Of a stretch of DNA of 64,000 nt, positions 24,401 to 36,400 are shown in pieces. A model generated the notes under the pieces. That model ran no database searches and was not told the DNA's origin. It saw only the letters and a list, made by a program, of their open reading frames with translations. Positions within the stretch are counted from its first letter, which is position 1; every line of letters starts with the position of its first letter. The stretch is taken from contig NC_066282.1 in NCBI RefSeq assembly GCF_905404315.1, positions 8,704,501-8,768,500 of the forward strand. Reading direction: 5' to 3'. Source of the DNA: Leptidea sinapis (Eukaryota > Arthropoda > Insecta > Lepidoptera > Pieridae). Both the position numbers and the translations under genes were made by a program.

Positions 24401-27400
24401 CTACAAAGCTCGCGCGAATCTGAATTGAAATTCCTGATCAGGAAACCTAATCCGGTTTCCGAACGTTTGCGCCCAGCCTAATACGATTTCTGGTATACTA
24501 TGCCATTTTACGCCAGTTGCTGTAACTTCAGACATGTGTTCATACGATTCGTCATCCCGTTTAATACGCCATATACGCAAACAGCAGAAGAACAAGAACT
24601 CCTGATACTGCATGGTTGTCCTGGATATTCTTCCATTGATGATCTTATAGAGAATGTGATTAACACACAAAAAGGAGCCCTACGTAAGAATGATAAAGAC
24701 AGAGACAAGAGGAGTCAGCTCCGATAAGATATTAAAACATACCCCCTTATTCATAATGGTCCGCTAACTTTAAACAGCCGCTAAGGAGTGTTTTTTCTCA
24801 TTCTGATTTAGGTCAATAGAAGAAGACAGAGTGAGAATTAGCAATGCTTTAAGTTAGCAGACTATTATGAATAAGGGGGTTAATATTTTGTAGTATTTTA
24901 TTTCCCTATCCCGTATAATACACTTTCTCGCTTAAGACGCGTTTTTGGTTGGGTCCTGTGAAATCGTTTTAAGCGGGTTTTACTGTATTACTTCTATTAA
25001 TTAATAGTAAAATAATATTAATGACATTATTTTTATGTAGGGTAGGGTAGGTACTGTTGCGAGCGCAAATATTATACTATGAAAAATATTTAATGTTAAA
25101 GTGTTAAGTACTTCTGTACAAAGTACAATTACGTGCTAGAGTCGTCAAAGAAATTCTCAACAATAGAATATGTGTGTAAGTGTTTGCGTGAGTGTGTATG
25201 CGACCGTGTGTGTGTTTTTAACAGACCAACTCAAACTTACATAAAACAACAAAAAAATAACAGCTTATAACAATACAATTCAGAACGTGACTGTACACTG
25301 CAAGTGCCCGGGGTGCCGTATCGATACGGGGGACGGAATACGACTGGCGAGCCAATCGGCACTACGCAAGCTCGCTCTTCATCTCTCTAGCCCCCACTAG
25401 ATTTTTTTTATGAAAATAAGACACGAGACGAGCAGGACGTTCAGCTGATGGTAATTGACACGCCCTGCCCATTACAATACAGTGACGCTCAGGATTCTTG
25501 AAAAACCCAAAATTTCTGAGCGTCCCTACAACTGCGCTCGTCACCTTGAGACGTAAGATGTTAAGTCTCATTTGTCCAGTAATTTCACTAGCTACGGCGC
25601 CCTCCAAACCGAAACACAGTAATGTTTAAACATTACTGCTTCAGGGCAGAAATAGGCGCCGTTGTGGTATCCATAATCTAGCCGGCATCCTGTGAAAAGG
25701 AGCCTCCCACTGGTAAAAATACCTTAATTTTGGCTTCTGCGCAATAACGGACGCGCAAGACTTACGTGCCGCCACCTATAAGTGCCGTTTGATTTTATTT
25801 AATGTAATTAACTATGCCATAAAGCAAAAACATAATAATTAAAATAAGTGCTAACAGTAAAACATTTCCGTTTTACCAGTTTTACTTTAAGTATTTATAT
25901 TTACAGCTGTAATTATTTCCTTGTGCAGTTATAGTTATCACTAAACATTTCTATCTTTTACAATATAAATATGTCAGTAAGAGTTTTTGTGCCGTTTGGT
26001 GTCGTGATGAAATATTGTTCAAACGTTTTAATTTATTAAAATTTTAAAATTTGTTCTTTGCTCAACTCTCATGAAGCCACAACCTGAGAGTTGAACAAAG
26101 CATACAAGCTTTAATGACGATACGTCACTCGAACGGTAAGCTCAGTTGGTTAGAGCACTGGCACGGAACGTCAGAGGTTGTGGGTTCGAGTCCCGCATCA
26201 TTCATAAAATTTTATTTTTCAAATTTTATTTGTGTATTAATCCTAGAAGTAAGGGTTATCACTTTAAAAACATAACAAATTGTTTGGATTTACAAGAGCG
26301 CCATCTCAAGTCAATTTCCTAATATGCAAATATTGGGGTTGAGCAGGTTATCAAATGTAAATTGATCCTGTAGATGAAGCCACAACCTGAGAGTTGAACA
26401 AAGAATACAAGATTTTATGACGATACGTCACTCGAACGGTTAGCTCAGTTTGTTAGAGCACTGGCACGGAACGCCAGAGGCCGTGGGTTCGAGTCCCGCA
26501 TCTTTCATAAAATTTTGTTTTGCAAATTTTATTTGTATTTTCAAATTTGATATATTTTTTATTATAAACAAAGTATCCGGTTCACCGGCAGTGCGACCAC
26601 AGAGTAACGGTCGAGCAGAGGCTCATATTCGACGATGAATTAAATTATAGATATTAGAGATAGGCTTCCGGTAGTCGAAACATTTCTATTCAAAATTACC
26701 TCCTCTGTAAGGATCTTTTAAAATTAATAAAACTATTAATAGTTTTTGAGCTATTCACAAAACACTAAATGATACCTTTTTTCATCGTTTGTTAATAACA
26801 ATTAAAAAAATTTATGTCCTAATAGATACTTTTGATAAATTTTTCTAGACGGCATTCCAAAGCGAATGAACCATCGCTCATATTTTTAGAAGCATTATCA
26901 AGAATACATGTTTATGAACTTGTTAACTAGCCTACTTACTACACACTAAACTGTTTGATTTCACACAGGAGTTCAACGTTTAACTGTCGATTCTGGCGTT
27001 GCCTTAATTCATATTAATTGGTCCATTTATAACATTGTAACGTCTGACTATTTGTTACATCAATTCGCATAGATTGTATTAAAAATAACTGTTAATATTA
27101 ATATAAATGTGTTGTAGTGAGTTTCTTGCCACTTCTTCTCATTACTGCTCAACTTTTTCGAAGTGGTTAGTAAATGGTAAAATGTTAATGACACTTCACA
27201 TAAGTGTAATTTTTTACTTACATGAATACTTATTTACATTTGATTTGATAATGCTGTTAGCAATTTCATTATTGGTAGTATCAGAACTAATCTATCTATC
27301 TATATCAGTATACCCGGTTCAGAACTCAGAACATATATTTATGCCGCAAAACCGACATGGGTGTATGTGTCATCGACCAGACACCCACACGCCTAATAAA

Positions 27401-30400
27401 GGATAAACTCTTTAAGATACGTAAATAGATCTTATGTAAAAACTTAGTATCCAACTATGATATGTTGGAATCATTGTTTGACCAATGAGCATTCAGCGCC
27501 CCGCGCCCGCTCACCTTAGTTGGTTGAGTGAATTGTTTGCAATGCCAATATAGGTATTAGTAGTAGGGAGTATACTGTTATATACACTTTTATATACATA
27601 TTTCAAAACATCAGGAATTATTCCGAAAAAAATGGTCCCTGTTGTTATAATAAAATTGTTTCACAGTGGAACTGTCAAACCGTGCGTCACTAAATTCTCT
27701 CATACAAAATATGTCCATACAAAACAAATATTTAAAATAAAAATAATTATGGGTCCCAAATCGAAATAAAAGCTACCCTATCTCTCAAGTTGGACTGGTG
27801 ACAAGGAGTCCATCGCGGACAAACAACGTGTCACGTAATTTATATAAATTAAGACTAGCTGACCCGACTGACGTTGTTCTGTACATAATAAATAAAATAC
27901 GGTATGAATTTGTCCATAATATTTCATAGCATCAAGAATTATTTCCTAAAATATGCTTGCTGTTGTTGAAACGAAATTGTTCCACAGTAGAACTGTCAAA
28001 CAGTGCGTCAAAAAGATATCTCGTAGAAAATATGTTCATACAAATAAATATTGGAAATAAAAATAATTATGGGTCCCAAATCGAAATAAAAACTATGCTA
28101 TCTCTCAAGTTAACTAAACTGAACTCGATAAAGTAATCCCTATTAAAATCCATACATTCGTTTAGGAGTCCATCGCGGACAAACAACGTGTCACGTAATT
28201 TATATATATTAAAGATTATAACAATAATATCAAGCGTTCAAGAAGTACTTGTACTAAACAGTCAATGAAGCATCAGAAAAGATAACCAAGTATTTGTTTA
28301 ATCTATGAACATTAACCAAAGATAATACAAAATAGATAGATATATTAGAATGTGTCTCTGAAATGTGTTATTGCAAGTAAATAATTATACATGACTCAGA
28401 CCGTTATATAATATAATATTTATTTTATCGTTTTCAAGGTAAACATTAATTTACGAGGTAATTTACGGCAACATATTTAAATTTTATTGCGTGTATAAGT
28501 CAAATGAACTAAATTATTTTATGTTATATTATACACCGCTGGTTTAGTTTAACAAATTAATATAAATGTTTATTTATTTTGGAATTTATATACAAATGTC
28601 TTCAGTCAGGAACGAAACACACAAAAATTTTATGACTAAGTTTGTGGACACTACCTCATATTTAATTAAACTACTGTATTGGTTTTTAGCGATTATTATT
28701 AATTTTTTTTATGGCGACTACGTACCTACCGGAATACCTACCTACGCAGTGTTGGTAGTCCCCCCACAAGATGGACCGACGATCTGGTCAAGATCGCCGG
28801 AATACGTTGGATGAGGGGACCGATCGTCGTGGAAATCTTTGGGGGAGGCCCTTGTTCAGTCAGCAGTGGACGTCTTCCGGCCGATGATGATGATGATTGA
28901 TTTTTAAATATATTATACCTTACATTTTTCACTATGAGATCCTTACTTTATTCGTACTGACATCTTCAAAAAGGAGAAGGTTCTCAAATCGATTGGTATA
29001 TTTTTTTTTGCACAAGACCCTAAACACCCGGAGCAAGCGTAATGTAATCTATATCTTCTATATATATAATGAAAATGGTATTTGTTTGAGGCTCAATCAC
29101 ACCTAAACCACTGATCGTATCGACAAAAAACAACCACCATTCGATGCGAAATTTATCCTAGATAGTTTATGGCTATTTTTTTATTGTATTTGTAACTAGC
29201 CGACCTGGCAAACGTTGTTTTGCCATATAAATTATATATGTAAACCTTCCTTGAGCTTCAACGAATCTATGACAAAAGATTTCATTGAGATCGGTCGAAT
29301 AGTTTCGGATTTATTAGGGAAAATACAAATATACATTCTCTTTTATATATATGTAGATAAGATCAATAAAATTTAATTTATTTCCTTTTAAAATTCGCCC
29401 AGCGAAACGGGCGGGAACGGCTAGTCTACAAATATATAATGAAAATGGTCTTTGTTTGAGGTTCAATCACGCCTAAACCACTGATCGTATCGACAAAAAA
29501 CAACCACCATTCGATGCGAAATTTATCCTAGATTGTTTATGGCTACTTATTTCAATATGCCGACGTTGGGTCATTAATTTATTTCCTTTTAAAATTCGCC
29601 CGGGCGGGAACGGCTAGAATAGGTTTATAAATAGGCAACGGTGGTCTCGCAAGGGATTGACACTTATTACGTTTCTATTACACTTACCGTCTTTTAACAA
29701 GTCCCTTTGGAAGCAGTATGACCCTGGCATTGGTCAGGTTGTACAGACGGTGCTGGTAGAAGTTCACTTTATCTATTTTCTCGTCCCAAAGAGCTCGTTT
29801 CGCAATCTTCGTCCGCGTGTACGATATTCGCAGATTGCAGCCTGCAAAATAGCAAATGATTTATATTCTATACTAGCTGATGCCCGCGACTTCGTCCGCG
29901 TAGATAAAGGGTTTTAAAAAATAATAAGCAAGTTTGGAATTGAAGATTATCCTCGTGTCGAATTCAAATTTCCGTTTTCGCACCCGCTGCCAATATATTA
30001 TATAAATCTTATTTCGAGGAACCTTGCTCTGGCAAACTAAACCTACTATTGGTATAGTTATAGCTCATCGAAGTGAATTTCAGTTTTTCACAAATCCCGC
30101 GGGAATCATAGATATTTCCGGGATAAAATGTAGCCTATGTCCTTTCCCAAGCTCTAGTCCATCGCTGTACCTAATTTCATCAAAATCGGTTCAGTAGCTC
30201 CGGCGTAAAGGCGTAACAAACAAAGTTACATTCACATATTTTATAATATTAAATAGGGATTACTAAAGTCACAATTAAGATTTGAATCACACACTAAGTT
30301 TTATTTTTGTGAAAATCTTTCATAATAATATTATTTCCCAAAACTCGAGCAAGAATAATACAAAACATTTTATTTATTTGTTTCTACATTTTTAATAAAA

Positions 30401-33400
30401 ACAGAGGAGCTTTGGTTATATTATTTAAACGAAGGACAATTGAAATTCTTAACGCTAAAAACACAAGCTTGTTTTCAAATGTACGCATAAAAAAAACTCA
30501 ACAGTAGTATTTGAGCTAAGATCCCGTTTGAGATTTAATCATACAACATTCACAGTAGATATATTTGCATACGTAATATTCTTTATCTAAGTCATTTACA
30601 TAGAAACTCGGATAATATTGAAATTACCACAGTATTATGATAAACTCTTCTACAGCTTAGATAAGCAAGTCAGGTATAGTTTGTCAATAGTTTTAGAAGA
30701 TATATTATTTCACATACTTTCTACTGCTATAGATTATAGCGATGTTTCTACATTTTCAAGGAATAAAAGATTCACAAATAAAATTTGAAAACATAATTTT
30801 ATGACTGATGCGGGAGTCGAACCCAGGACCTCTCGCGTTCCGTGCGAGTGCTCTCCCACTGAGCTAATCGTTCGAGTGACGTATCGTCATAAAATCTTGT
30901 ATGCTTTGGTCAACTCTCAGGTTGTGGCTTCACAGAAGTGAGGGTTATCACTTTAAAAACATGACAAAATGTTTAGATTAGCAAGAGCGACATCTCAAGT
31001 CAATTTCCCGTAATATGCAAATATTGGGGTTGAGCAGGTTATCAACTGTAAAGTAGATCTTGCAGATGAAGCCACAACCTGAGAGTTGAACAAAGCATAC
31101 AAGATTTTATGACGATACGTCTTTCGAACAGTTAGCTCAGTTGGGAGTAGGGTTGCCAACTTTTTTTTCAAGAAATAAAGTATATTCAGGTCTGTTAAGA
31201 ATATTAAACAGTATTTTAGAAATATGAACAGTATTTTATTTATTTATTGTTTTAAATACATATTTTTTTAAATTCTCGCACTACTTACTAATTTAATGTT
31301 GTTTAAAGACTCGCCACAATTATAACTAAAATTAAAATAAATGAGGTAATTCACGGTCCACGTAAAAAAAAGGTTAAGTATATGTCCTGAGAATGAGAAC
31401 CAGAACGCATACACTCGCATGTTTGTCACTGACAGTCTTGAATATTTGACATTGACAGATTCGTCCAGAAACTCGGTGTGATTTGTTTGTGGCTACGCTC
31501 ACACTGTGAAGCAGTGAGCGCCTTCTGACTAAATAAAACAAAGTGTGAGCGAGTAAGTATAACACATAATGTGTTTGCATGCTGTAAACAGTGTTTTGTA
31601 TACTTAATTTTTGTTCAACAGTAAAAAGTATAATTTAGTGAAAAACAGTATAATACTGTTGAAAACAGTATAGTTGGCAACCCTAGTTTGGAGAACACTC
31701 GCACGGAAAGCGAGAGTTCGTGGGTTCGCGTCCCGCATCATTCATAAAATTTTGTTTTCATATTTTATTTGTGTATTAATCCCAGAAGTGAGGGTTATCT
31801 TTATCACTTTAAAAACATAACAAATTATAATAGATTCGGGACATTTGTTCACAATTGAGTACAAATACAAAAAAAAAACTGTGCAGCGACATTGGTTAGA
31901 AACGGCGAGGTTTGTTCCATCAAGATAAAACGCCGGCTCACATATCCCGCCTTGTTATGGCTGCCATTCGAAACGCTGGTTTCAAAATACTCTAGCAACA
32001 TTCATATTATATATACAATATATACAGGGTGTCCCAAAGTTATGGGACATGAAGGGAAAGTACCTTAAATATCGAAGATGGGCTATTTTACTGAAAGAAG
32101 ACTTTATGTTATTTTTAAAAATTAGTAATTCTGCATTCAAAGATTTTCTAAAAATTACTTGCCTCGTCTGGGAATCGAACCGACTTAAATGTAAAAAAAA
32201 AATACAATACCTACTCATATGATGCCAATCGAAAGAATGGCCAAAAACTTATAACTCTTCTTAAGTAACATAGTATTTTAAAAGAAAGGAACAACGTAAA
32301 ATGAATGTTTTCCTACTGGGATTGGTACGAATGGACCGATTAGATGAATATTTTTTAGAAAATCTTTGAATGCAGAATTACTAACTTTTAAAAATAACAT
32401 AAAGTCTTATTTCAGTAAAATGGCCTATCTTCGATATTTAAGGTACTTTCCCTTCATGTCCCATAACTTTGGGACACCCTGTATACTTACAAGGTTCAAG
32501 GCTTATTTGAAAGGACAGATTCGAAGACGATGACGATCATATTCTTGATAATGTTCTATATTATGTTCATAAGCACATTGAGGAATTTGCTAGAAACTGC
32601 GACAATCATAATGTTAACACGAGGAACAAACATAAACTTGTTATGCCTAATCTATTTTGAGAAAATTGCAACGCCGTTGAAAATTTTGTGTTAAATCAAG
32701 AGCGGCACTACATTGCAATGGTAACCTCCAAGATGATTTATACGTATAGATAGAGCCTCTTGCTGTGCTATTCAACTCATGAAAACAGGCCAGGTTTAGT
32801 AGTTTAGTATGTGTGGCAAGCTATGTAGCTTATCACCTTACATTCACGATTTGTGCGTGCATTACTCATAATAGAAGTTAAATGTTAACCTCAATTTTAT
32901 TCGACGTTTTCACAGCTGTCACAGTCAGTCTAGACAAAAATCTTAGGAGAAACACATTCACTATCAGTTGAACATCATGCTCGTCCCATAAAAATAACAC
33001 TACAATAAGACCTAGGATAACATTAGCCTCTAAAATACGCTACTTAGTTGCAAAAAAATTGAGGTACTAAGTTAGCTACTCAAAAATTGAGGTTAAACGT
33101 TAACCTCTATTTTTCTTCGACGTTTTCACAGCTGTCACAGTCAGTCTAGACAAAAATCTTAGGAGAAACACATTCACTATCAGTTGAACATCATGCTCGT
33201 CTTTTAAAATTAACACTAACATAAGACCTAGGATAACATTAGCCTCTAAAATACGATACAATAAAAAAAATTATAACTCACCCTCCAACTTCATAAATGC
33301 TGTCGTCGTTTGGTTTATATGGTAGGTGGTAGGGTCGTAGCTCGGAAACCTGTAGTGATTAATCCAGCCCTGTTCAAATTATTGTCATTATTAATAATAT

Positions 33401-36400
33401 ATACCCTAATACTATTACATTAAGACAGTAAGTTGATTGCCTCGCATTTTGAATGAATCATACGATATCAACGTAAACAAACGAGGGTGGGAATAACCTA
33501 ACATTACAGTCAAAGATATCAAAATATCTTAGTCATAAGTCATACTCTACAAAACTTCTAAGATTGACTCTGAGTTAAAAATGTATTTTTTTTAATGTGA
33601 GGTAAGTGATAACTGTCAGTTTTTGTTATGGGGATCACCTTTGTTTTTTTCTCTTATGTCCGTTAGTCTTTTTCATAACAAAAACTGTGAAAAAACTTAA
33701 GTGGAAATGGACGGGTCATATGATCAGAGGCCCAAACAAGTGGTCACAGAAACTCACCCATTGGTACCCGAGAGATGCTAAAAGAAAGAGAGGCAGACAG
33801 ATACTCAGGTGGCAAGATGACATAACAATGGTGACAAGCTAGACACATTGTTAAAAAATAGAGGAAATAAAAAAAATAAACATGTTACTACATAACTAAT
33901 ATCTAGAAATAAAAGCTATCTTTATCTTTAAGTGATAACTGTCACAACTGTTGCATCACCAAAGGAACTGCAGGAATACGAAAGTACACAGTACATACTC
34001 TTTGAAGGTACAAATGTCAAAAGGAGTAGGCAAATGTGCCAAGAAGTTTGTTCCACAGTTTCGTGTACAGAACTGTATAGTAGTAAGAAAGATCCTGAAA
34101 AATTCCACTTTCGCACGACACGCCACAAATTCGGATATCATCCCGACTATCTGTATGTATGGAGGTCCTCCACAGCGCGGTTTTCAAGGCGCTTTCTTCC
34201 ACGTACTACAAAGCTATGGAATGAGCTTTGATACGACATGGGTACCTTAAAAAAAACGGGTACACGTACCTTAAGGGCCGGCACCGCTCCTGTGATTCCA
34301 ACTGTGTTGTAAAAGAATGTGGGTGGCAGTGATCACTTAACACCAGGAGACCCGTACGATCATTGGAGGACAAATGAGCTTTTCCAAAAAAAAACAGCAC
34401 TGTGAAAGACTCACACTGTGGTGAGGTATTCTATAATTTAAATTGTTGTAGCATTCCAAAAGTTGATCACAGTATAGACATTTTTAATGATAAATTATCT
34501 TCGTCTTGGAACAGACTTCGGACACTGCTATGTTGCTAGGCAGGAATATTCACAGTTCAAAAAAATTTTGCTTCTTGTAATATAAGTAAATAATAAGTTT
34601 TGTTAATTTTAATTCATATCCACTTTAGTTTATACCAATTACCCCCTTATTCATAATGGTCCTCTAACTTACAGCCGCTTAGGAGTGTTTTTTCTCATTC
34701 TGACTTAGGTCAATAGAAGAAGACAGAGTGAGAATTAGCAATGCTTTAAGTTAGCAGACTATTATGAATAAGGGGGTTAAAATTTAAAATTTATTTGTTT
34801 GTATGTAATATTTACATGTAGTTGTTGCCTGTGGGTACAATAAAACTTAGATTTATATGTATTTAGAATAAAATTAAATGTAAATGTAATAATTTAAGTT
34901 AGTGCTAATTGTGTTGGTGACGCTAATAAATGAATAAAAATAAAATAAATTATTGTTTATACATACCTCATACTTTTTTAAGGGTGTATGTTCTTTGACT
35001 GATGGTATGGTGTATGCGACAGGAGTCATACTACTCCTCTTCAACTGAATGAAACTACCACTACTTGGTTCCCATTCACTGAAGTATGTGTCCAGTACCC
35101 ACCGTTTCACTTCACACACAACACTAAACACCCATATACCTAACCAAAATCCATTCCAAATATTTGCATTAGGAAATAATAAATAATTTATTAATAATAG
35201 GATAGTTAAAAAGTACATTGTAAAGTTGAGGAAGTAAGTCTTCTTTTCCTTTTGTTGAGAATCCGGCTTGTGAAGATTGTTCTTGCTTGGCGGCAAGCCA
35301 AAATTAGACGGCGGTACTGGAGTTGGTAAATTGAAGTTTAATTCAACAGGTATATCATTTTCAGCTGAATTCAAATCCCCATATGAATCTATTGTATCTT
35401 CTAAAGCTTCAATACCAGATTCAACTTCAAAACTATTATCATTTAACACTTTCTTCGTTAATTCCGTTTCACTTATTCCTAAAAGAAACAAATTTCAATA
35501 GACAAACATAAAAATGTATAAATTTGTAATTAATATTGAGAAATATACTAACTTAAGTTCTTCTGCGTGTCATCACTAGAATCAGAATGGTTTTTCGTGT
35601 TGCCATTATCACATATTTCTTTCTCTATAACCTTGGCAGTTACTGGTTGAGTCACTTCTGATAAGTTTTGTAGGCTGCTATCAAGAGATGATACCTGTTG
35701 ATAAAACAGTACTAAAGTGTTTGACAATTTTTAATCTGTTGCTTGTTAGAATTTATTTGATACTAGCTGACCCGGCAAACATTTTTTTGCCATATAAATT
35801 ATTTTTAGAGTTTAACCGTTTCTTGGACATTGCAACATTACTTTATTTTTCTAAAATAAATGTTAAAGTTACTCCTTATCACATCAGCTACCTTCCAATA
35901 AAAGTCCCGAATATTGGTCTAGCCATTTCAGAGATTAGCCGGATCAACAGACAGACAGACAACAATTGTTAAAAATGTTATTTTGGTGTATGTACCAATA
36001 TATATTCCGTATATATATTCATATACAGTAAAAAACGGTTATTTCTATATTACAAACAGACACTCCAATTTTATTTATTTGTATAGATTAAAAAGTAATC
36101 AAAAATAATTCATAACAACAGATATTTTATTGAAAAATAACTGCAAATATTGTACACATATTTTATTGAATAATGAAATTAATACAGTAGAACCCGCTTA
36201 AGCGTGATTATACGCTTAATACGATTTCTCCCAAAATACGCCATTTTACGTCAGTCTCTGAACGTAAGGCATGTTTTCATACATTTCTTAACACTTATAA
36301 TATGATTCGTCATTTTGTTAAATATGCCTAATTTGCCAACAACATAAGAACAAGAAACCCTGATTCTGCTCCTGGTTTCCTGAATATTTTTCTATTGCTG

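Larger units (their letters stand above)
23986..24985. mobile_element. pogo/Tigger-like element with two nested insertions
   Basis: Ends CAGTAGAACGCGCTTAA / TTAAGCGGGTTTTACTG lie directly between TA dinucleotides (23984-23985 and 24986-24987), as in pogo-type Tc1/mariner elements. The same element, without these insertions, is at 36185-37057. Inside are a Harbinger element (24003-24478) and a 140-bp MITE (24741-24880). The remaining interior holds a decayed frame with NTQKGALRKNDKDRD, similar to TQKGALSENDKDEEE in the second copy. Confidence 0.8.
26040..26560 (+). repeat. S1 repeat, two tandem units with tRNA-like modules
   Basis: Two tRNA-like modules (26131-26203 and 26434-26506) are 303 bases apart. 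They are separated by the S1 body (CTTTAAAAACATAACAAATT, ATGCAAATATTGGGGTTGAG, GATGAAGCCACAACCTGAGA). This is a head-to-tail arrangement. Confidence 0.85.
33370..34966. other. TEX2 intron 5
   Basis: Holds a LINE C-terminal fragment (33690-33930), a CR1-like fragment (34080-34390) and a MITE (34641-34777). Otherwise AT-rich. Confidence 0.5.

Noticed and set aside
26131..26506. Genuine host tRNA genes
   Set aside because: The cloverleaf and Pol III boxes look complete, but the modules sit inside a dispersed repeat with many decayed copies, have C instead of T before the anticodon, and have a short variable loop that conflicts with the serine-type GGA anticodon.
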